The notes under the pieces are model-generated. The model was not told where the DNA came from. It did no database searches and saw only the letters and a program-made list of their open reading frames with translations. Positions 8,455 through 20,614 of a stretch of DNA of 64,000 nucleotides are shown one piece after another (position 1 is the stretch's first letter; each line of letters opens with the position of its first letter). Position numbers and translations under genes: made by a program. This stretch comes from RBG-16-66-20 sp035308765. Its GTDB lineage: Bacteria > Pseudomonadota > Gammaproteobacteria > Burkholderiales > SG8-39. Location: contig DATGGA010000040.1 of assembly GCA_035308765.1 (NCBI GenBank), positions 118,820 through 182,819 on the forward strand. Direction: 5' to 3'.

Positions 8455-9672
8455 TCAACTTGCCGCGAGGATGGTGTTTTTGAGGATGGGAGAAATCTGG
8501 GTGGCCCAGCGCTTGCCGCTGAACACGCCGTAGTGCCCCACGCCCGCTTGCATGTGATGCCGCTTCATGTAAGGCCGCAGGCCGCTGCACAGGTCGTGCG
8601 CGGCGAGCGTCTGGCCTACCGAGCAGATGTCGTCGCGCTCGCCTTCCACGGTGAGCAGCGCGGTGCGCCGGATGGCCGCCGGATTGACGCTGCGGCCGTG
8701 ACACTCGAGCATGCCGCGCGCGAGGTGATATTCCTGGAACACGCGCTGCACGGTCTCGAGATAGAAGTCGGCGTCCAGGTCGAGCACCGCGAAGTACTCG
8801 TCGTAGAACGCCTTGAGGACGTCGGCTTTCTCGCGCTCGCCGTCGGCGAGCATGCGGTGCATCTCGATGTGCGCTTTCACGTGGCGGTCGACGTTCATGC
8901 TCATGAACGCGGCGAGCTGCACGAAGCCGGGATAGACGCGCCGGCCGGCGCCGGGGTAGACGCGCGGCACGGTGGCGATGAGGTTGCGCTGGAACCACTC
9001 GATCGGCTTGGAGGTGGCGAGCTCGTTCACCTTGGTCGGATTGATGCGCGCGTCGACCGGCCCGGCCATCAGCGTCATGCTGGCGGGCTGCAGCGGGCTC
9101 GCGTCCTCGGCCAGCAGCGCCACTGCCGCGAGCACCTGCACGCAGGACTGGCAGACCGCGACTACATGCGCGCCCGGGCCCATCGTCTCGATGAATTTGA
9201 CGATGTGGTCGATGTATTCGTCGAGGCCGAAGCGCCCTTCCGACAGCGGCGCATCGCGCGCGTTGTGCCAGTCGGTGATGTAGACGTCGTGCTCGGGCAG
9301 CAGCACCTCGACGGTGTTGCGCAGCAGGGTGGCGAAATGGCCCGACAGCGGCGCCACCAGCAGCACCCGCGGCTGGGGCATATCCACGTCCTTGGCAAAA
9401 CGCACCAGGGTTCCGAATGATGTGGTGCATAAGGCCTCTTCGCGCACTGGAACGGTGCGGTCGCCGATCCGCACGCTATCGACCGCGAACGAAGGACGGC
9501 TGTGCGTCAGGGCCGTCTGCGCCAGCATTTCATAGGCTGCCGCGATGCCGCCCGGGCGGTCTCCGGCGCCGGCACCTGAGGCGAGCCGGGCGAGCCAGCT
9601 CCTGCCGTTGCTCGCCAGCGCCCGCACCGGGCGCATCAGGTTGTTGCAGGCTTCGTAGGCGGCATACAGCAT
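8455..9672 (-). CDS. phaZ: Intracellular polyhydroxyalkanoate depolymerase
   Basis: 405 residues beginning MLYAAYEACNN, as in Cupriavidus-type intracellular PhaZ proteins. The nucleophile is a cysteine, C174 in AVCQSCVQVL, replacing the serine of a normal lipase box, which is the hallmark of this branch. The acid lies in the GERDDICS segment and the histidine in AGVGHYGVFSGKRW near the C terminus. There is no signal peptide, consistent with breakdown of stored PHB granules in the cytoplasm. ATG 9672 was chosen by family start; the ribosome binding site is weak. It lies 56 bp upstream of the ATP-grasp/alpha-E gene in the same direction and 39 bp from the divergent GST gene. Acetoacetyl-CoA ligase at 33150 could handle the products. 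Confidence 0.9.
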   Translation of the reverse strand: MLYAAYEACNNLMRPVRALASNGRSWLARLASGAGAGDRPGGIAAAYEMLAQTALTHSRPSFAVDSVRIGDRTVPVREEALCTTSFGTLVRFAKDVDMPQPRVLLVAPLSGHFATLLRNTVEVLLPEHDVYITDWHNARDAPLSEGRFGLDEYIDHIVKFIETMGPGAHVVAVCQSCVQVLAAVALLAEDASPLQPASMTLMAGPVDARINPTKVNELATSKPIEWFQRNLIATVPRVYPGAGRRVYPGFVQLAAFMSMNVDRHVKAHIEMHRMLADGEREKADVLKAFYDEYFAVLDLDADFYLETVQRVFQEYHLARGMLECHGRSVNPAAIRRTALLTVEGERDDICSVGQTLAAHDLCSGLRPYMKRHHMQAGVGHYGVFSGKRWATQISPILKNTILAAS

Positions 9673-9711
9673 GGGTGCTCGCTGGCTCGTTATTTGCGTT
9701 GTGACCTGCAC

Positions 9712-10365
9712 ATGGCCGAAGCCACACTCAAGATAAGCAGCAAGAACTATTCCTCGTGGTGCCTGCGCGGCTGGCTGCTGTGCCGCATGGCGGGGCTCGA
9801 TATCGCGGAGGAGACGGCGCCGATGGACGATCCGTCCACCCGGGCGGAATTGCTGCTGTTGTCGCCGTCGTTCCTGGTGCCCTCGCTCACGCATGGCGAC
9901 GTCAGGATGTGGGACACGCTGGCTATCGCCGAATACCTGAACGAATTAAATCCCGGTGCGGGGCTGCTGCCCGCGGACCGCGCGGCGCGCGCGCACTGCC
10001 GCTCCATCTGCGGCGAAATGCACTCGGGTTTCGCCAACCTGCGCTCGGCGCTGCCGATGAACCTGAAAGCGCATTTCCCCGCCTACAAGGTCTGGGCCGG
10101 CGCGCGCTCGGATATCGGGCGCGTGACCACGATCTGGCGCGAGTGCCTGTCCGCCTACGGCGGCAGCTTCCTGTTCGGCGGCGCGACCACGGCCGACGCG
10201 ATGTACGCGCCGGTCTGCGCGCGCTTCCTCACCTACGACGTCGCGCTGGATGCCGACTGCGCCGCCTATTGCGCGCGCATCATGGGCTGGGCGCCGATGC
10301 GCGAATGGATCGAGGCCGCGCTGAACGAGCACGAGCAGGTGGACGAGCTCGACATGGATTTCTGA
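9712..10365 (+). CDS. Glutathione S-transferase family protein
   Basis: 217 residues with an N-terminal thioredoxin-like domain (LKISSKNYSSWCLRGWLL, about residues 6-23; the Ser pair is in the position of the catalytic Ser of bacterial GSTs) and an all-helical C-terminal half. The cis-Pro strand is FLVPSLTHGD, followed by DTLAIAEYLNEL, which corresponds to the glutathione gamma-glutamyl-binding segment. ATG 9712 is preferred over an in-frame TTG at 9694. It is cytoplasmic; the substrate is unknown. It is the only plus-strand gene inside an otherwise minus-strand 14 kb block, so it has its own promoter and separates the two ATP-grasp gene sets. Confidence 0.86.
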   Translation: MAEATLKISSKNYSSWCLRGWLLCRMAGLDIAEETAPMDDPSTRAELLLLSPSFLVPSLTHGDVRMWDTLAIAEYLNELNPGAGLLPADRAARAHCRSICGEMHSGFANLRSALPMNLKAHFPAYKVWAGARSDIGRVTTIWRECLSAYGGSFLFGGATTADAMYAPVCARFLTYDVALDADCAAYCARIMGWAPMREWIEAALNEHEQVDELDMDF

Positions 10366-10374
10366 GTGGCGCCG

Positions 10375-11136
10375 CTACGCCGGCGGGCGCACCGCTAGGC
10401 GACCCGGCGGCTGCGTCAGGGTCATCAGGATGTCTGCATACCAGGCGCAGTTGAGGTCCAGCGCTTCGTCTTTCTCGACGTCGCGGTTGGCGATGTCGAG
10501 CCGGCTGGCGTGAATGCCGAGCAGACGCCAGGCAAGGTCGGCGCGGCCGGCGCGCGGCGCGGTTTCGCGCGTGACGACCGGCGCGCCGCTGGTGCCGCGG
10601 TGCAGGCGCGCGTCGGTGAGGAAGTAGCCCTTGCCCTGGAAGCGGATGCCGAAGGCCGAGGCGATCGCGGCCTGGCGCGCCACCGGCAGGCGGTGCAGTT
10701 CGTCGTGCACGCCCAGCGGGAAACCCACGATCAGCACCGAGGCGCCTAGTTCCACCTGCTCGAGGCGCTCGACCAGGTGCGCGGGCGTGAAGGCCTGGAA
10801 CCACAGCGTCTTCGGCAGCACGGCGCGTTCCAGCTCCAGCGCCACGACGTCCACGGGGCCGGCCGAATCGAAGCCTTCGAGCCAGATCGATTTGCGATCC
10901 TTGTAGAGCGGGATCGAGAAGCCCACCGTGTCGGCGGCGTTCTCCGGATCGACGTGCAGTTCGATCTCGAGCCGGTCCGGGAAATGCTCGCTCGGTTTGT
11001 CCAGCACCACGTGGCGGCTGGTGATCAGGTAGAGGCGCTTGTCGCGCTCGAAGAAGAACCCGGTCGCGTTGGTCAGCGTCTTCTCGCCGAGCATCGTGGT
11101 GACCCGCGTAACCGCGAGCAGCAGGGCTTCGATCAT
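10375..11136 (-). CDS. Trypsin-like serine peptidase domain protein, cytoplasmic
   Basis: 253 residues with a chymotrypsin-fold catalytic triad that reads cleanly: H42 (ITSRHVVLD), D96 (PVDVVALEL) and S183 (LHRGTSGAPVV). There is no signal peptide and no PDZ domain, unlike DegP/DegS; it is a minimal peptidase domain plus a short tail. Many such proteins are annotated only as serine peptidase or trypsin-like domain. Its position as the last gene after YaeQ (15 bp), GNAT and the DUF2126/alpha-E/ATP-grasp genes suggests membership of the same transcription unit, so it could process a peptide product or a protein target of that system. That link is inference from context. Confidence 0.75.
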   Translation of the reverse strand: MIEALLLAVTRVTTMLGEKTLTNATGFFFERDKRLYLITSRHVVLDKPSEHFPDRLEIELHVDPENAADTVGFSIPLYKDRKSIWLEGFDSAGPVDVVALELERAVLPKTLWFQAFTPAHLVERLEQVELGASVLIVGFPLGVHDELHRLPVARQAAIASAFGIRFQGKGYFLTDARLHRGTSGAPVVTRETAPRAGRADLAWRLLGIHASRLDIANRDVEKDEALDLNCAWYADILMTLTQPPGRLAVRPPA

Positions 11137-11151
11137 CCGTGTCCCATGGTA

Positions 11152-11694
11152 CTAGCCATCGAGGCGGATGCGCTCGATATTTCCCGACAGCGTGGCGCCG
11201 CCGATGGACAGGAACAGATGCCGGTCCGTCACCGACAGGTCGAAGGCTACGCGCCGCTCCAGCCGCGCCGCGAACCCGGCGAGGAACTCGCGCTCGAAAG
11301 CGTAGATTTCGAGCGCGCCCGCGCGGTGGATTTTTTCGCCCGCGAGCTGGCGCAGCATCAGCGCCGGCGCGCGGTGGGTGTAGAGCGCGACGCGCGGCGC
11401 TGCCTTGCTCGCCTTGTGCAGCCGCGCGGCGTCGGGCGAGCCTACCTCGATCCAGGACTGGATCACGCCGGTCAGGTCGCGCACCGCGATCACGGGTTCG
11501 CCGGGACTGGACAGGCCGCGCGAAAAGCTGATGCCTTCGGCGAATTCCAGGCAGTAGGCGAGCACGCGCGTGGCGAGGTATTCGACCGACTCGGACGGGT
11601 GGCGCGCCACCTTCAGCTGCAGCGTTTCGTAGACCGAGCGGTCGACGTCGGAGAGCCCGATGGCGAAATTGTAGATCGTCGCGCTTAGCGCCAT
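11152..11694 (-). CDS. yaeQ: YaeQ family protein
   Basis: 180 residues, the usual YaeQ length, with the family start MALSATIYNFAIGLSDVDRSVYE and conserved blocks ARHPSESVEYLATRVLAYCLEF and GEPVIAVRDLTGVIQSWIEVG. YaeQ has a PD-(D/E)XK nuclease-like fold; the acidic and lysine-containing region around SWIEVGSPDAARLHKASK fits the usual active-site location. The cellular role is not established. It lies 10 bp after the GNAT gene and 15 bp before the peptidase gene on the same strand. Confidence 0.88.
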   Translation of the reverse strand: MALSATIYNFAIGLSDVDRSVYETLQLKVARHPSESVEYLATRVLAYCLEFAEGISFSRGLSSPGEPVIAVRDLTGVIQSWIEVGSPDAARLHKASKAAPRVALYTHRAPALMLRQLAGEKIHRAGALEIYAFEREFLAGFAARLERRVAFDLSVTDRHLFLSIGGATLSGNIERIRLDG

Positions 11695-11704
11695 GCGCGC
11701 GGCG

Positions 11705-12154
11705 TCAGATCTGCTTGCGGTACTGCACGAAGCCGGAGCGCTCGGCGACCTTGTCGTAGAGCTTCATCGCCGTCAGGTTGGTTTCGTGCGTCATCCAGTA
11801 GACGCGCGGCGAGCCCGCGGCCTTCGCGGCCGCGTACACGGCCTCGATCAGCGCGCGGCCGACGCCCTTGCCGCGCGTGGTGTCATCCGTGTACAGGTCC
11901 TGCAGGTAGCAGACCGGCGCGATCATCGCAGTGTTGCGATGGAACAGGTAATTGACCATGCCGACAAGCTTTCCTTGCTGCTCGGCCACCATCGAACGCA
12001 TCGGTTCGTAGGCGTCGAAGAAGCGCGCCCAGGTCATCCGCGTGACCTCGGCCGGGATCACGCGCTCGTAGAAGCGGTTGTAGCCTTCCCACAGCGGCGC
12101 CCATTGCGGGAAATCCGCGGCAACGACCGGACGAACGGACATCGGACCTGGCAT
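11705..12154 (-). CDS. GNAT family N-acetyltransferase
   Basis: 149 residues, a single GNAT domain. The acetyl-CoA pyrophosphate loop is RGKGVGRA at residues 94-101 in motif A, preceded by a strand VCYLQDLYTDD. ATG 12154 has a GAGGAG ribosome binding site 7 bases upstream and is preferred over ATG 12142. The acceptor amine is unknown; GNATs acetylate proteins, peptides, antibiotics or small amines. It starts 26 bp after the stop of the DUF2126 gene, so it is probably co-transcribed with the ATP-grasp/alpha-E/transglutaminase set. GNAT-like enzymes are among the families predicted to cooperate with ATP-grasp amidoligases, though this one could be unrelated. Confidence 0.85.
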   Translation of the reverse strand: MPGPMSVRPVVAADFPQWAPLWEGYNRFYERVIPAEVTRMTWARFFDAYEPMRSMVAEQQGKLVGMVNYLFHRNTAMIAPVCYLQDLYTDDTTRGKGVGRALIEAVYAAAKAAGSPRVYWMTHETNLTAMKLYDKVAERSGFVQYRKQI

Positions 12155-12180
12155 GGCGGCTCCTCGGTTTGCGCGCGCCG

Positions 12181-15462
<3,282 letters not shown>

Positions 15463-15473
15463 CGTTTTCCCTC

Positions 15474-16409
15474 TCAGGCGCTGCCGAGGTAGGCGCGCTG
15501 AATGCGCACCGCGAGCTCGTTCATGTCGGCGATGCACTCGGTCAGGTATTCGTGCAGCCCGTCGCGGAAAATCTCCTCGATGTCGGCGTTGGTGAGCCGC
15601 GCGTGCAGCTCGCTCGCCAGGCGCTTGGCGGCGCGGTCGTGGCCCTCGATGCGCTCCATCGCCTGCGTCACCTGGTCGAAGCAGGCGGCGAGCGACCTCG
15701 GCATGCGGCGCTCGAGAATCAGCAGCTGCGCCACCTTTATCGGGAAAATCTGGTCGCGGTACAGCGTGAGATAGGTCTCGAAGGAGGACACCGAGCGCAG
15801 CAGCGCGGTCCACTGGTAGTGGTCGAGCGCGCCGCCGACGTCCTTCACCGAGGGCAGGTGGACGTGGTATTTCACGTCGAGGATGCGCGCGGTGTTGTCG
15901 GCGCGTTCCAGGAAAGTGCCGAGGCGCGAGAAATTGAACGCGTCGCCGCGCATGATGGTGCCGTAGGTGACGCCGCGGAACAGGTGCGAGCGGTCCTTCA
16001 CCCAGTCGAAGAACCTGGTCGCGCCGGCGCCCGCGATCTCCGAGCGCCGCACGCGCCGCATCTCGAGCCAGGTGGTGTTCAGGGACTCCCACATTTCGGA
16101 GGTGATCTGCCAGCGCACGGCGTGGCCGTTCTCGCGCGCGCTGCGCAGGCAGCTATAGATCGAGGAGGGGTTGTCCGGATCGAGGGCGAGGAAATCCACC
16201 AGCCCCTGCAGCGTGACCGGCTTTTTCTGCTCGAAGTAGCGCTCGGCGCTGTCGGTGATGGTGAGCGGCGCCAGCAGGTTCTGCTCGCGTGTTTCCCTGG
16301 TGCCGAAAAGGACCATGTTGGAAGTCACGCCGAGGATGCGCGCCATGTTCTCGGCGCGCTCGATCTGGCGGCTCATCCAGTAAATGCGGTCGGCGACGCG
16401 TGACAGCAT
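15474..16409 (-). CDS. Alpha-E domain-containing protein
   Basis: 311 residues, all-helical, beginning MLSRVADRIYWMSRQIERAENMAR, the family signature. It corresponds to residues 510-829 of the fused protein at 5909-8398. The ATG abuts the stop of the upstream ATP-grasp gene with no gap, and the next gene starts 11 bp beyond its stop, so the three are one operon. The biochemical role of alpha-E is unknown; constant pairing with the permuted ATP-grasp domain, including as a fusion in this window, implies a direct physical complex. Confidence 0.9.
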   Translation of the reverse strand: MLSRVADRIYWMSRQIERAENMARILGVTSNMVLFGTRETREQNLLAPLTITDSAERYFEQKKPVTLQGLVDFLALDPDNPSSIYSCLRSARENGHAVRWQITSEMWESLNTTWLEMRRVRRSEIAGAGATRFFDWVKDRSHLFRGVTYGTIMRGDAFNFSRLGTFLERADNTARILDVKYHVHLPSVKDVGGALDHYQWTALLRSVSSFETYLTLYRDQIFPIKVAQLLILERRMPRSLAACFDQVTQAMERIEGHDRAAKRLASELHARLTNADIEEIFRDGLHEYLTECIADMNELAVRIQRAYLGSA

Positions 16410-17864
16410 CTATTCCACTACCCAGGTGTCTTTGGTCCCGCCGCCCTGCGACGAGTTGACGACGAGCGAGCCCTCCTTGAGCGCGACGCGCGTGAGTCCT
16501 CCCGGCACCAGCTTCACCTCCTTGCCCGAGAGCACGTAGGGCCGCAGGTCGACGTGGCGCGGCGCGACGCCGCGCTTGACGAAGGTCGGGCAGGTGGACA
16601 GCGACAGCGTAGGCTGGGCGATGTAGTTGCCCGGATTCGCCTTGAGCAGCTTGCGGAATTTCTCCCGTTCCGGCCTGGACGCCGTCGGCCCGACCAGCAT
16701 GCCGTAGCCGCCGGAGCCCTGCACCTCCTTCACCACCAGGTCCGCGAGGTTCTCCAGCACGTGAGCGAGGTCTTTCGGCCTGTCGCAGCGCCAGGTCGGC
16801 ACATTGGAGAGGATGGGTTCCTCCTTCAAGTAGAAGCGGATCATGTCCGGCACGTAGAGATAAGTGGACTTGTCGTCCGCGACGCCGGTGCCGACCGCGT
16901 TGGAGAGCGCCACATTGCCCGCGCGGTAGGCCGCGAACAGGCCCGGCACGCCGAGCATCGAATCCTTGTTGAAGGCGAGCGGATCGAGGAACGCGTCGTC
17001 GATGCGCCGGTAGATCACGTCGACGCGCTGCCGGCCGCTCGTCGTGCGCATGTAGACCGTGTTGTCCTTGACGAACAGGTCGGCGCCCTCGACCAGCTCC
17101 ACGCCCATCTGCTGGGCGAGGAAGGCGTGCTCGAAATAGGCGCTGTTGTACTGGCCGGGCGTCAGCACCGCCACCACGGGGTCCCGTGCGCGCGGCGGCG
17201 CCGAGGCGCGCAGCGTTTCCAGCAGCAGTGCCGGGTAGTGCTCCACCGGCAGGACGGTCTGCCGCTCGAACAGTTCGGGAAAGAGCCGCATCATCATCTT
17301 GCGGTTCTCGATCATGTAGGACACGCCGGAGGGCGTGCGCAGGTTGTCCTCGAGCACGTAGTACTTGCCGTCCGAGTGGCGCACGAGATCGATGCCGGCG
17401 ATGCTGGAATAGACGCGGTTGGGCAGGTCGACGCCGCGCATCTCGTTCTCGAAGCCGCTGTTCTTCAGCACCTGCTCCGGCGGGATCACGCCCGCCTTGA
17501 GGATCGCCTGCTCGTGGTAGATGTCGTGCAGGAAGCGGTTCAGCGCATCGACTCGCTGCTTGAGCCCCTTTTCGAGGGCCGTCCACTCCGCGATCGGGAT
17601 GATGCGCGGAATGGTGTCGAACGGGATCAGCCGCTCGGCACCTTGCTCGGCACCGTGCGCATCGCCGTAGACGGCGAAGGTGATGCCGACGCGGTGGAAG
17701 AGGAGGTCGGCCTCGCGGCGCTTCTCCGCCACGCGCCTGGCGGGAGTCGCCGCCAGCCATTCGGCGATGGGGCTGAAATGCGCCCGCACCCGGCCGTCGG
17801 CGGAGCGCATTTCGTCGTATTTTTGTCGGCGTTCCAAGCGGAGTTCCCCCTTAGGAACGAGCAA
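16410..17864 (-). CDS. Circularly permuted type 2 ATP-grasp protein
   Basis: 484 residues if translated from TTG 17864. A second TTG at 17837, 6 bases after a GGGGGA ribosome-binding-like run, would give 475 residues and is equally plausible; the family usually begins just before the YDEM segment, and no ATG precedes it. The core includes FAVYGDAHGAEQ, TPGQYNSAYFEHAFLAQQMG (ATP-binding side), VKEVQGSGGYGMLVGP (glycine loop) and the closing GGTKDTWVVE. Predicted reaction: ATP-dependent ligation of a carboxylate to an amine via acyl phosphate. First gene of the ATP-grasp/alpha-E/DUF2126 operon, 36 bp downstream of an AraC-type regulator on the same strand. Confidence 0.9.
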   Translation of the reverse strand: MLVPKGELRLERRQKYDEMRSADGRVRAHFSPIAEWLAATPARRVAEKRREADLLFHRVGITFAVYGDAHGAEQGAERLIPFDTIPRIIPIAEWTALEKGLKQRVDALNRFLHDIYHEQAILKAGVIPPEQVLKNSGFENEMRGVDLPNRVYSSIAGIDLVRHSDGKYYVLEDNLRTPSGVSYMIENRKMMMRLFPELFERQTVLPVEHYPALLLETLRASAPPRARDPVVAVLTPGQYNSAYFEHAFLAQQMGVELVEGADLFVKDNTVYMRTTSGRQRVDVIYRRIDDAFLDPLAFNKDSMLGVPGLFAAYRAGNVALSNAVGTGVADDKSTYLYVPDMIRFYLKEEPILSNVPTWRCDRPKDLAHVLENLADLVVKEVQGSGGYGMLVGPTASRPEREKFRKLLKANPGNYIAQPTLSLSTCPTFVKRGVAPRHVDLRPYVLSGKEVKLVPGGLTRVALKEGSLVVNSSQGGGTKDTWVVE

Positions 17865-17900
17865 GACACATGCCAGGAAACGCTGTCAGTACCTACTTTA

Positions 17901-18764
17901 TCAGCTCAGCGGATCGTCCTGCGGGTCTGGGTTCGGCTTGACCACCGCACGCCGGTACTCCGAGGGCGGGATGCCGACCTGCTGCTGGAAAAAACGGGTG
18001 AAATTCGACTGCGCGGAGAAGCCCAGTTCGGCCGACACTTCGGCGATCTTGGAACTGCCCGTGGAGAGCTTGGAGATCGCCGATTCGACGCACAGCATGT
18101 CGAGGTATGAGCGCGGCGAACGCCCGGTGCTGAGCTGGAACAGGTCGTAGAAGCGCGAGCGCGACAGGCCGACCTGGCTCGCGAGCTCGTTCATGTTCAC
18201 TTCCTTGTTCGGGTGCGCGCGCAGCAGCGCCAGCGCCTTGCGGATGCGGTTGTCGGCGAACGGCGAGCCGCGCCAGAGGCGGGCGCCGGACTGCCGCCGC
18301 GCGAGATAGGTCTCCACGATCGACAGCATCAGCTCCTGCAGCATGAATTCGAGCCGCTCGTGCGACAGGAACTGGTCGTTCAGCACCTCGACCGCCAGCG
18401 TGTCGGCGAGCTGCCGGATGCGATGCGTGATCGACTCGACCGCCGAGGCGAAGGGCCGGCTGGCGGCATTGAACACCGCGGGAAAACCGCCGTAGAGCCA
18501 GTCGCTGGAGGCCTGGAACACCAGGAGCTGCGCGCTCGATCCGGCAGCCACCATTGCCTGGCTGGCGACCCCGGGATTGAAGAACAGCAGGTTGTCGCGC
18601 GCCAGGCGCAGCGGCTCGCCATCGACCTGAAAATCCAGGTCGGCGCCTTCCTGCTTGATCACGATCTGCGGCGCGATCGCCGTTTGCAGCGCTTCGCCGG
18701 CCGCAGCCTCGATCAGCTGCAGCCGCCCGAAACTGCCGTCAAATACCCTGATGGGGCGGGCCAT
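17901..18764 (-). CDS. AraC family transcriptional regulator
   Basis: 287 residues. The C-terminal quarter (about 190-287) holds the two helix-turn-helix motifs: NMNELASQVGLSRSRFYDLF and the second around SSKIAEVSAELGFSAQSNFT-RFF, ending with the conserved P-x-x-YRR. The N-terminal half is a cupin-like ligand-sensing region (QVDGEPLRLARDNLLFFNPG). The gene directly precedes the ATP-grasp operon in the same direction (36 bp gap), so it may be its first gene or its activator. The ligand is unknown. Confidence 0.9.
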   Translation of the reverse strand: MARPIRVFDGSFGRLQLIEAAAGEALQTAIAPQIVIKQEGADLDFQVDGEPLRLARDNLLFFNPGVASQAMVAAGSSAQLLVFQASSDWLYGGFPAVFNAASRPFASAVESITHRIRQLADTLAVEVLNDQFLSHERLEFMLQELMLSIVETYLARRQSGARLWRGSPFADNRIRKALALLRAHPNKEVNMNELASQVGLSRSRFYDLFQLSTGRSPRSYLDMLCVESAISKLSTGSSKIAEVSAELGFSAQSNFTRFFQQQVGIPPSEYRRAVVKPNPDPQDDPLS

Positions 18765-18796
18765 GCTGCAAGCTTAATGTCAGGAAGCGAATATAG

Positions 18797-19270
18797 CTAG
18801 TAGGCCAGCCAGCGGGGCCTTTTGGCCGAAATGACCCGGGTATTGACCCCCACCCAGTTGAGGCCGCCGAACAGGCGGGCGTGCTCGATTTTCACGCAGT
18901 GGTCCATGACGGTTTCCAGCCCGGCCTCCCGAGCGAGCGCCGCCGCTTCCTCGTTTATTACCCCCAGCTGCTGCCAGAGAACGCGGGCGCCGATCGCGAT
19001 CGCATCGCGCGCCACCGGCAGCACGTCGGCGGTCTTGCGGAACACGTCCACCAGGTCCACCTTCTCCGGGATGTCGCGCAGCGACGCGTAGCATTTCTGC
19101 CCCAGCACTTCCGGGTATTGCGGATTGACCGGGATCACGCGGTAGCCGTGCTCCAGCATGTACTTCGCCGCGAAGTAGCTCGGCCGGTGCCAGCTCGCCG
19201 ACAGGCCGACCACGGCGAGCACGCGGCACTCTTTCAATATGCGGCGCAGCGTGTTGATGTCGTCATGCAT
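18797..19270 (-). CDS. CoA-binding domain protein (YccU-like)
   Basis: 157 residues, a single Rossmann-type CoA-binding domain: VLAVVGLSASWHRPSYFAAKYM near residues 17-38, then YRVIPVNPQ and a late MDHCVKIEHARL segment. These small proteins bind CoA or acyl-CoA and are of unknown role. ATG 19270 was chosen from family length; an upstream in-frame extension to 19339 looks unsupported. It is divergent from the NIPSNAP operon across about 50 bp. Confidence 0.87.
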   Translation of the reverse strand: MHDDINTLRRILKECRVLAVVGLSASWHRPSYFAAKYMLEHGYRVIPVNPQYPEVLGQKCYASLRDIPEKVDLVDVFRKTADVLPVARDAIAIGARVLWQQLGVINEEAAALAREAGLETVMDHCVKIEHARLFGGLNWVGVNTRVISAKRPRWLAY

Positions 19271-19284
19271 GCCGCTACTATAAT
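19254..19284 (+). promoter_or_regulatory. Putative sigma-70 promoter of the NIPSNAP operon
   Basis: TTGATG at 19254-19259 and a perfect TATAAT at 19279-19284, separated by 19 bp (slightly long). It would start transcription near 19291, about 30 bases before the NIPSNAP ATG. The -35 element lies within the first codons of the divergent CoA-binding gene. Confidence 0.45.
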
Positions 19285-19319
19285 CCAGCCTCCGAAGGAA
19301 AACGCGCGAGGGAGGACCA

Positions 19320-19661
19320 ATGTACGTCGAGGAGCGCATTTACACGCTGCAGGTCGGCAAGGTGGCGGAGTATTTCAAGAATTACGAGCAGTTCGGTATG
19401 CAGGTGCAGTTGAAGCATCTGCCGAACCTGGTGGGCTACTACACCACCGAGGTGGGCGAGCTGAACCTGGTGATCCACATGTGGGCCTACGACGACCTGA
19501 ACGACCGCGAGCGCCGGCGCGCGGCGATGCAGGCCGATCCCGAGTGGCAGGCCTACCTGGTGAAGAACCGCCCCTTCATGATCTCGCAGGAAACGCGCAT
19601 CATGAAATGCGCGCCGTTCTTCCTCGAGCGGCTGAAGAAAATGCTCGCGGCGGCAAAGTGA
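19320..19661 (+). CDS. NIPSNAP family protein
   Basis: 113 residues, one ferredoxin-like alpha+beta NIPSNAP domain: MYVEERIYTLQVGKVAEYFK at the start and LNLVIHMWAYDDLNDRERRR in the middle, both family hallmarks. The GGAGG ribosome binding site 5 bases before the ATG is strong. Bacterial NIPSNAPs often sit with catabolic enzymes and have no settled function. Its stop TGA overlaps the GTG start of the esterase gene, making this the first of three translationally coupled genes. Confidence 0.9.
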   Translation: MYVEERIYTLQVGKVAEYFKNYEQFGMQVQLKHLPNLVGYYTTEVGELNLVIHMWAYDDLNDRERRRAAMQADPEWQAYLVKNRPFMISQETRIMKCAPFFLERLKKMLAAAK

Positions 19662-20614
19662 GCTCACTCCATCCGCAGCTGGTGGCGCTGCTCGAGCGCG
19701 CCGCCAAATCGCCGCTGCCGCCGTACTACGAGGTGCCGCCTGCGGTGGCGCGGCGCTTCTACCGCGACACGCGCGGGCCGCTGACGCCCGACCCGCCGGC
19801 CGTCGAATCGGTGCAGCTGCTGCTTGCGCCGGGGCCCACCGGCTCCGCCGGTCCTGTTCCGGTGCGCGCCTACCGCCCCAAGGGCGCAGGCAAGGAAGAA
19901 GTGCTGCCTGCGCTGGTCTTCTTCCATGGCGGCGGCTGGGTGATCGGCGACCTCGATACTCACGACGTCGTCTGCCGCACGCTCGCCAACGGCGCGCGCT
20001 GCGCGGTGTTTTCGGTGGAGTATCGAAAGGCACCCGAGGCGCCGTTTCCGGCGGCAGTGGATGATTGTTTTTCCGCCCTTACTTTCGTTTCTGGGAATTC
20101 GGAACGGCTGAAAATAAATTCAAAACAGATTGCCGTCGGCGGCGACAGCGCGGGCGGCAATCTCGCCACGGTGATGGCGCTGATGGCGCGCGACGCGGGC
20201 GGTCCGCCGGTGTCGTTCCAGCTGCTGATCTATCCCGGCGTCGACCAGCGCATGGACCATCCCTCGATCGACCGCAATGGCGAGGGCTACCTGCTGACGA
20301 AAAAGAGCATGCTGTATTTCCGCGGCCACTACCTGCCGAAGAAGGAAGACTGGCTCGACTGGCGCGCCTCGCCGCTGCTGGCGAAGACCCTGGCCGGGCT
20401 GCCGCCCGCATTCGTGATGACGGCAGGCTTCGACCCCTTGGTGGATGAAGGCCGCGCCTATGCTGATAGATTGAAAAACGAAGGCGTACCCACTGAGTAC
20501 AAGAACTATGCCGACATGGTGCATGGCTTCATCACCATGGGCCGCGTGCTCGACACCACCAACGTGGCGCTCGCCGATTGCGCGCAGGCGCTGAAGAAGG
20601 CCTGGGGTAATTGA
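19658..20614 (+). CDS. Alpha/beta hydrolase, hormone-sensitive lipase family esterase
   Basis: 318 residues. It has HGGGW at 90-94 (oxyanion hole), nucleophile S164 in GGDSAGG, D259 in GFDPLVDEG and H289 in DMVHGF, which is the complete HSL/family IV esterase set. The likely reaction is hydrolysis of short-chain esters in the cytoplasm. The start is a GTG whose last two bases form the stop of the NIPSNAP gene; upstream in-frame codons belong to that gene's region and were rejected. Its own TGA overlaps the TTG start of the TPP-enzyme gene. The three-gene order suggests release of an acid or keto acid that the TPP enzyme then uses. Confidence 0.9.
   Translation: MSSLHPQLVALLERAAKSPLPPYYEVPPAVARRFYRDTRGPLTPDPPAVESVQLLLAPGPTGSAGPVPVRAYRPKGAGKEEVLPALVFFHGGGWVIGDLDTHDVVCRTLANGARCAVFSVEYRKAPEAPFPAAVDDCFSALTFVSGNSERLKINSKQIAVGGDSAGGNLATVMALMARDAGGPPVSFQLLIYPGVDQRMDHPSIDRNGEGYLLTKKSMLYFRGHYLPKKEDWLDWRASPLLAKTLAGLPPAFVMTAGFDPLVDEGRAYADRLKNEGVPTEYKNYADMVHGFITMGRVLDTTNVALADCAQALKKAWGN

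Noticed and set aside
19271..19339. Upstream extension of the CoA-binding gene
   Set aside because: It would overlap the NIPSNAP promoter and start; family proteins begin at the ATG 19270 position.
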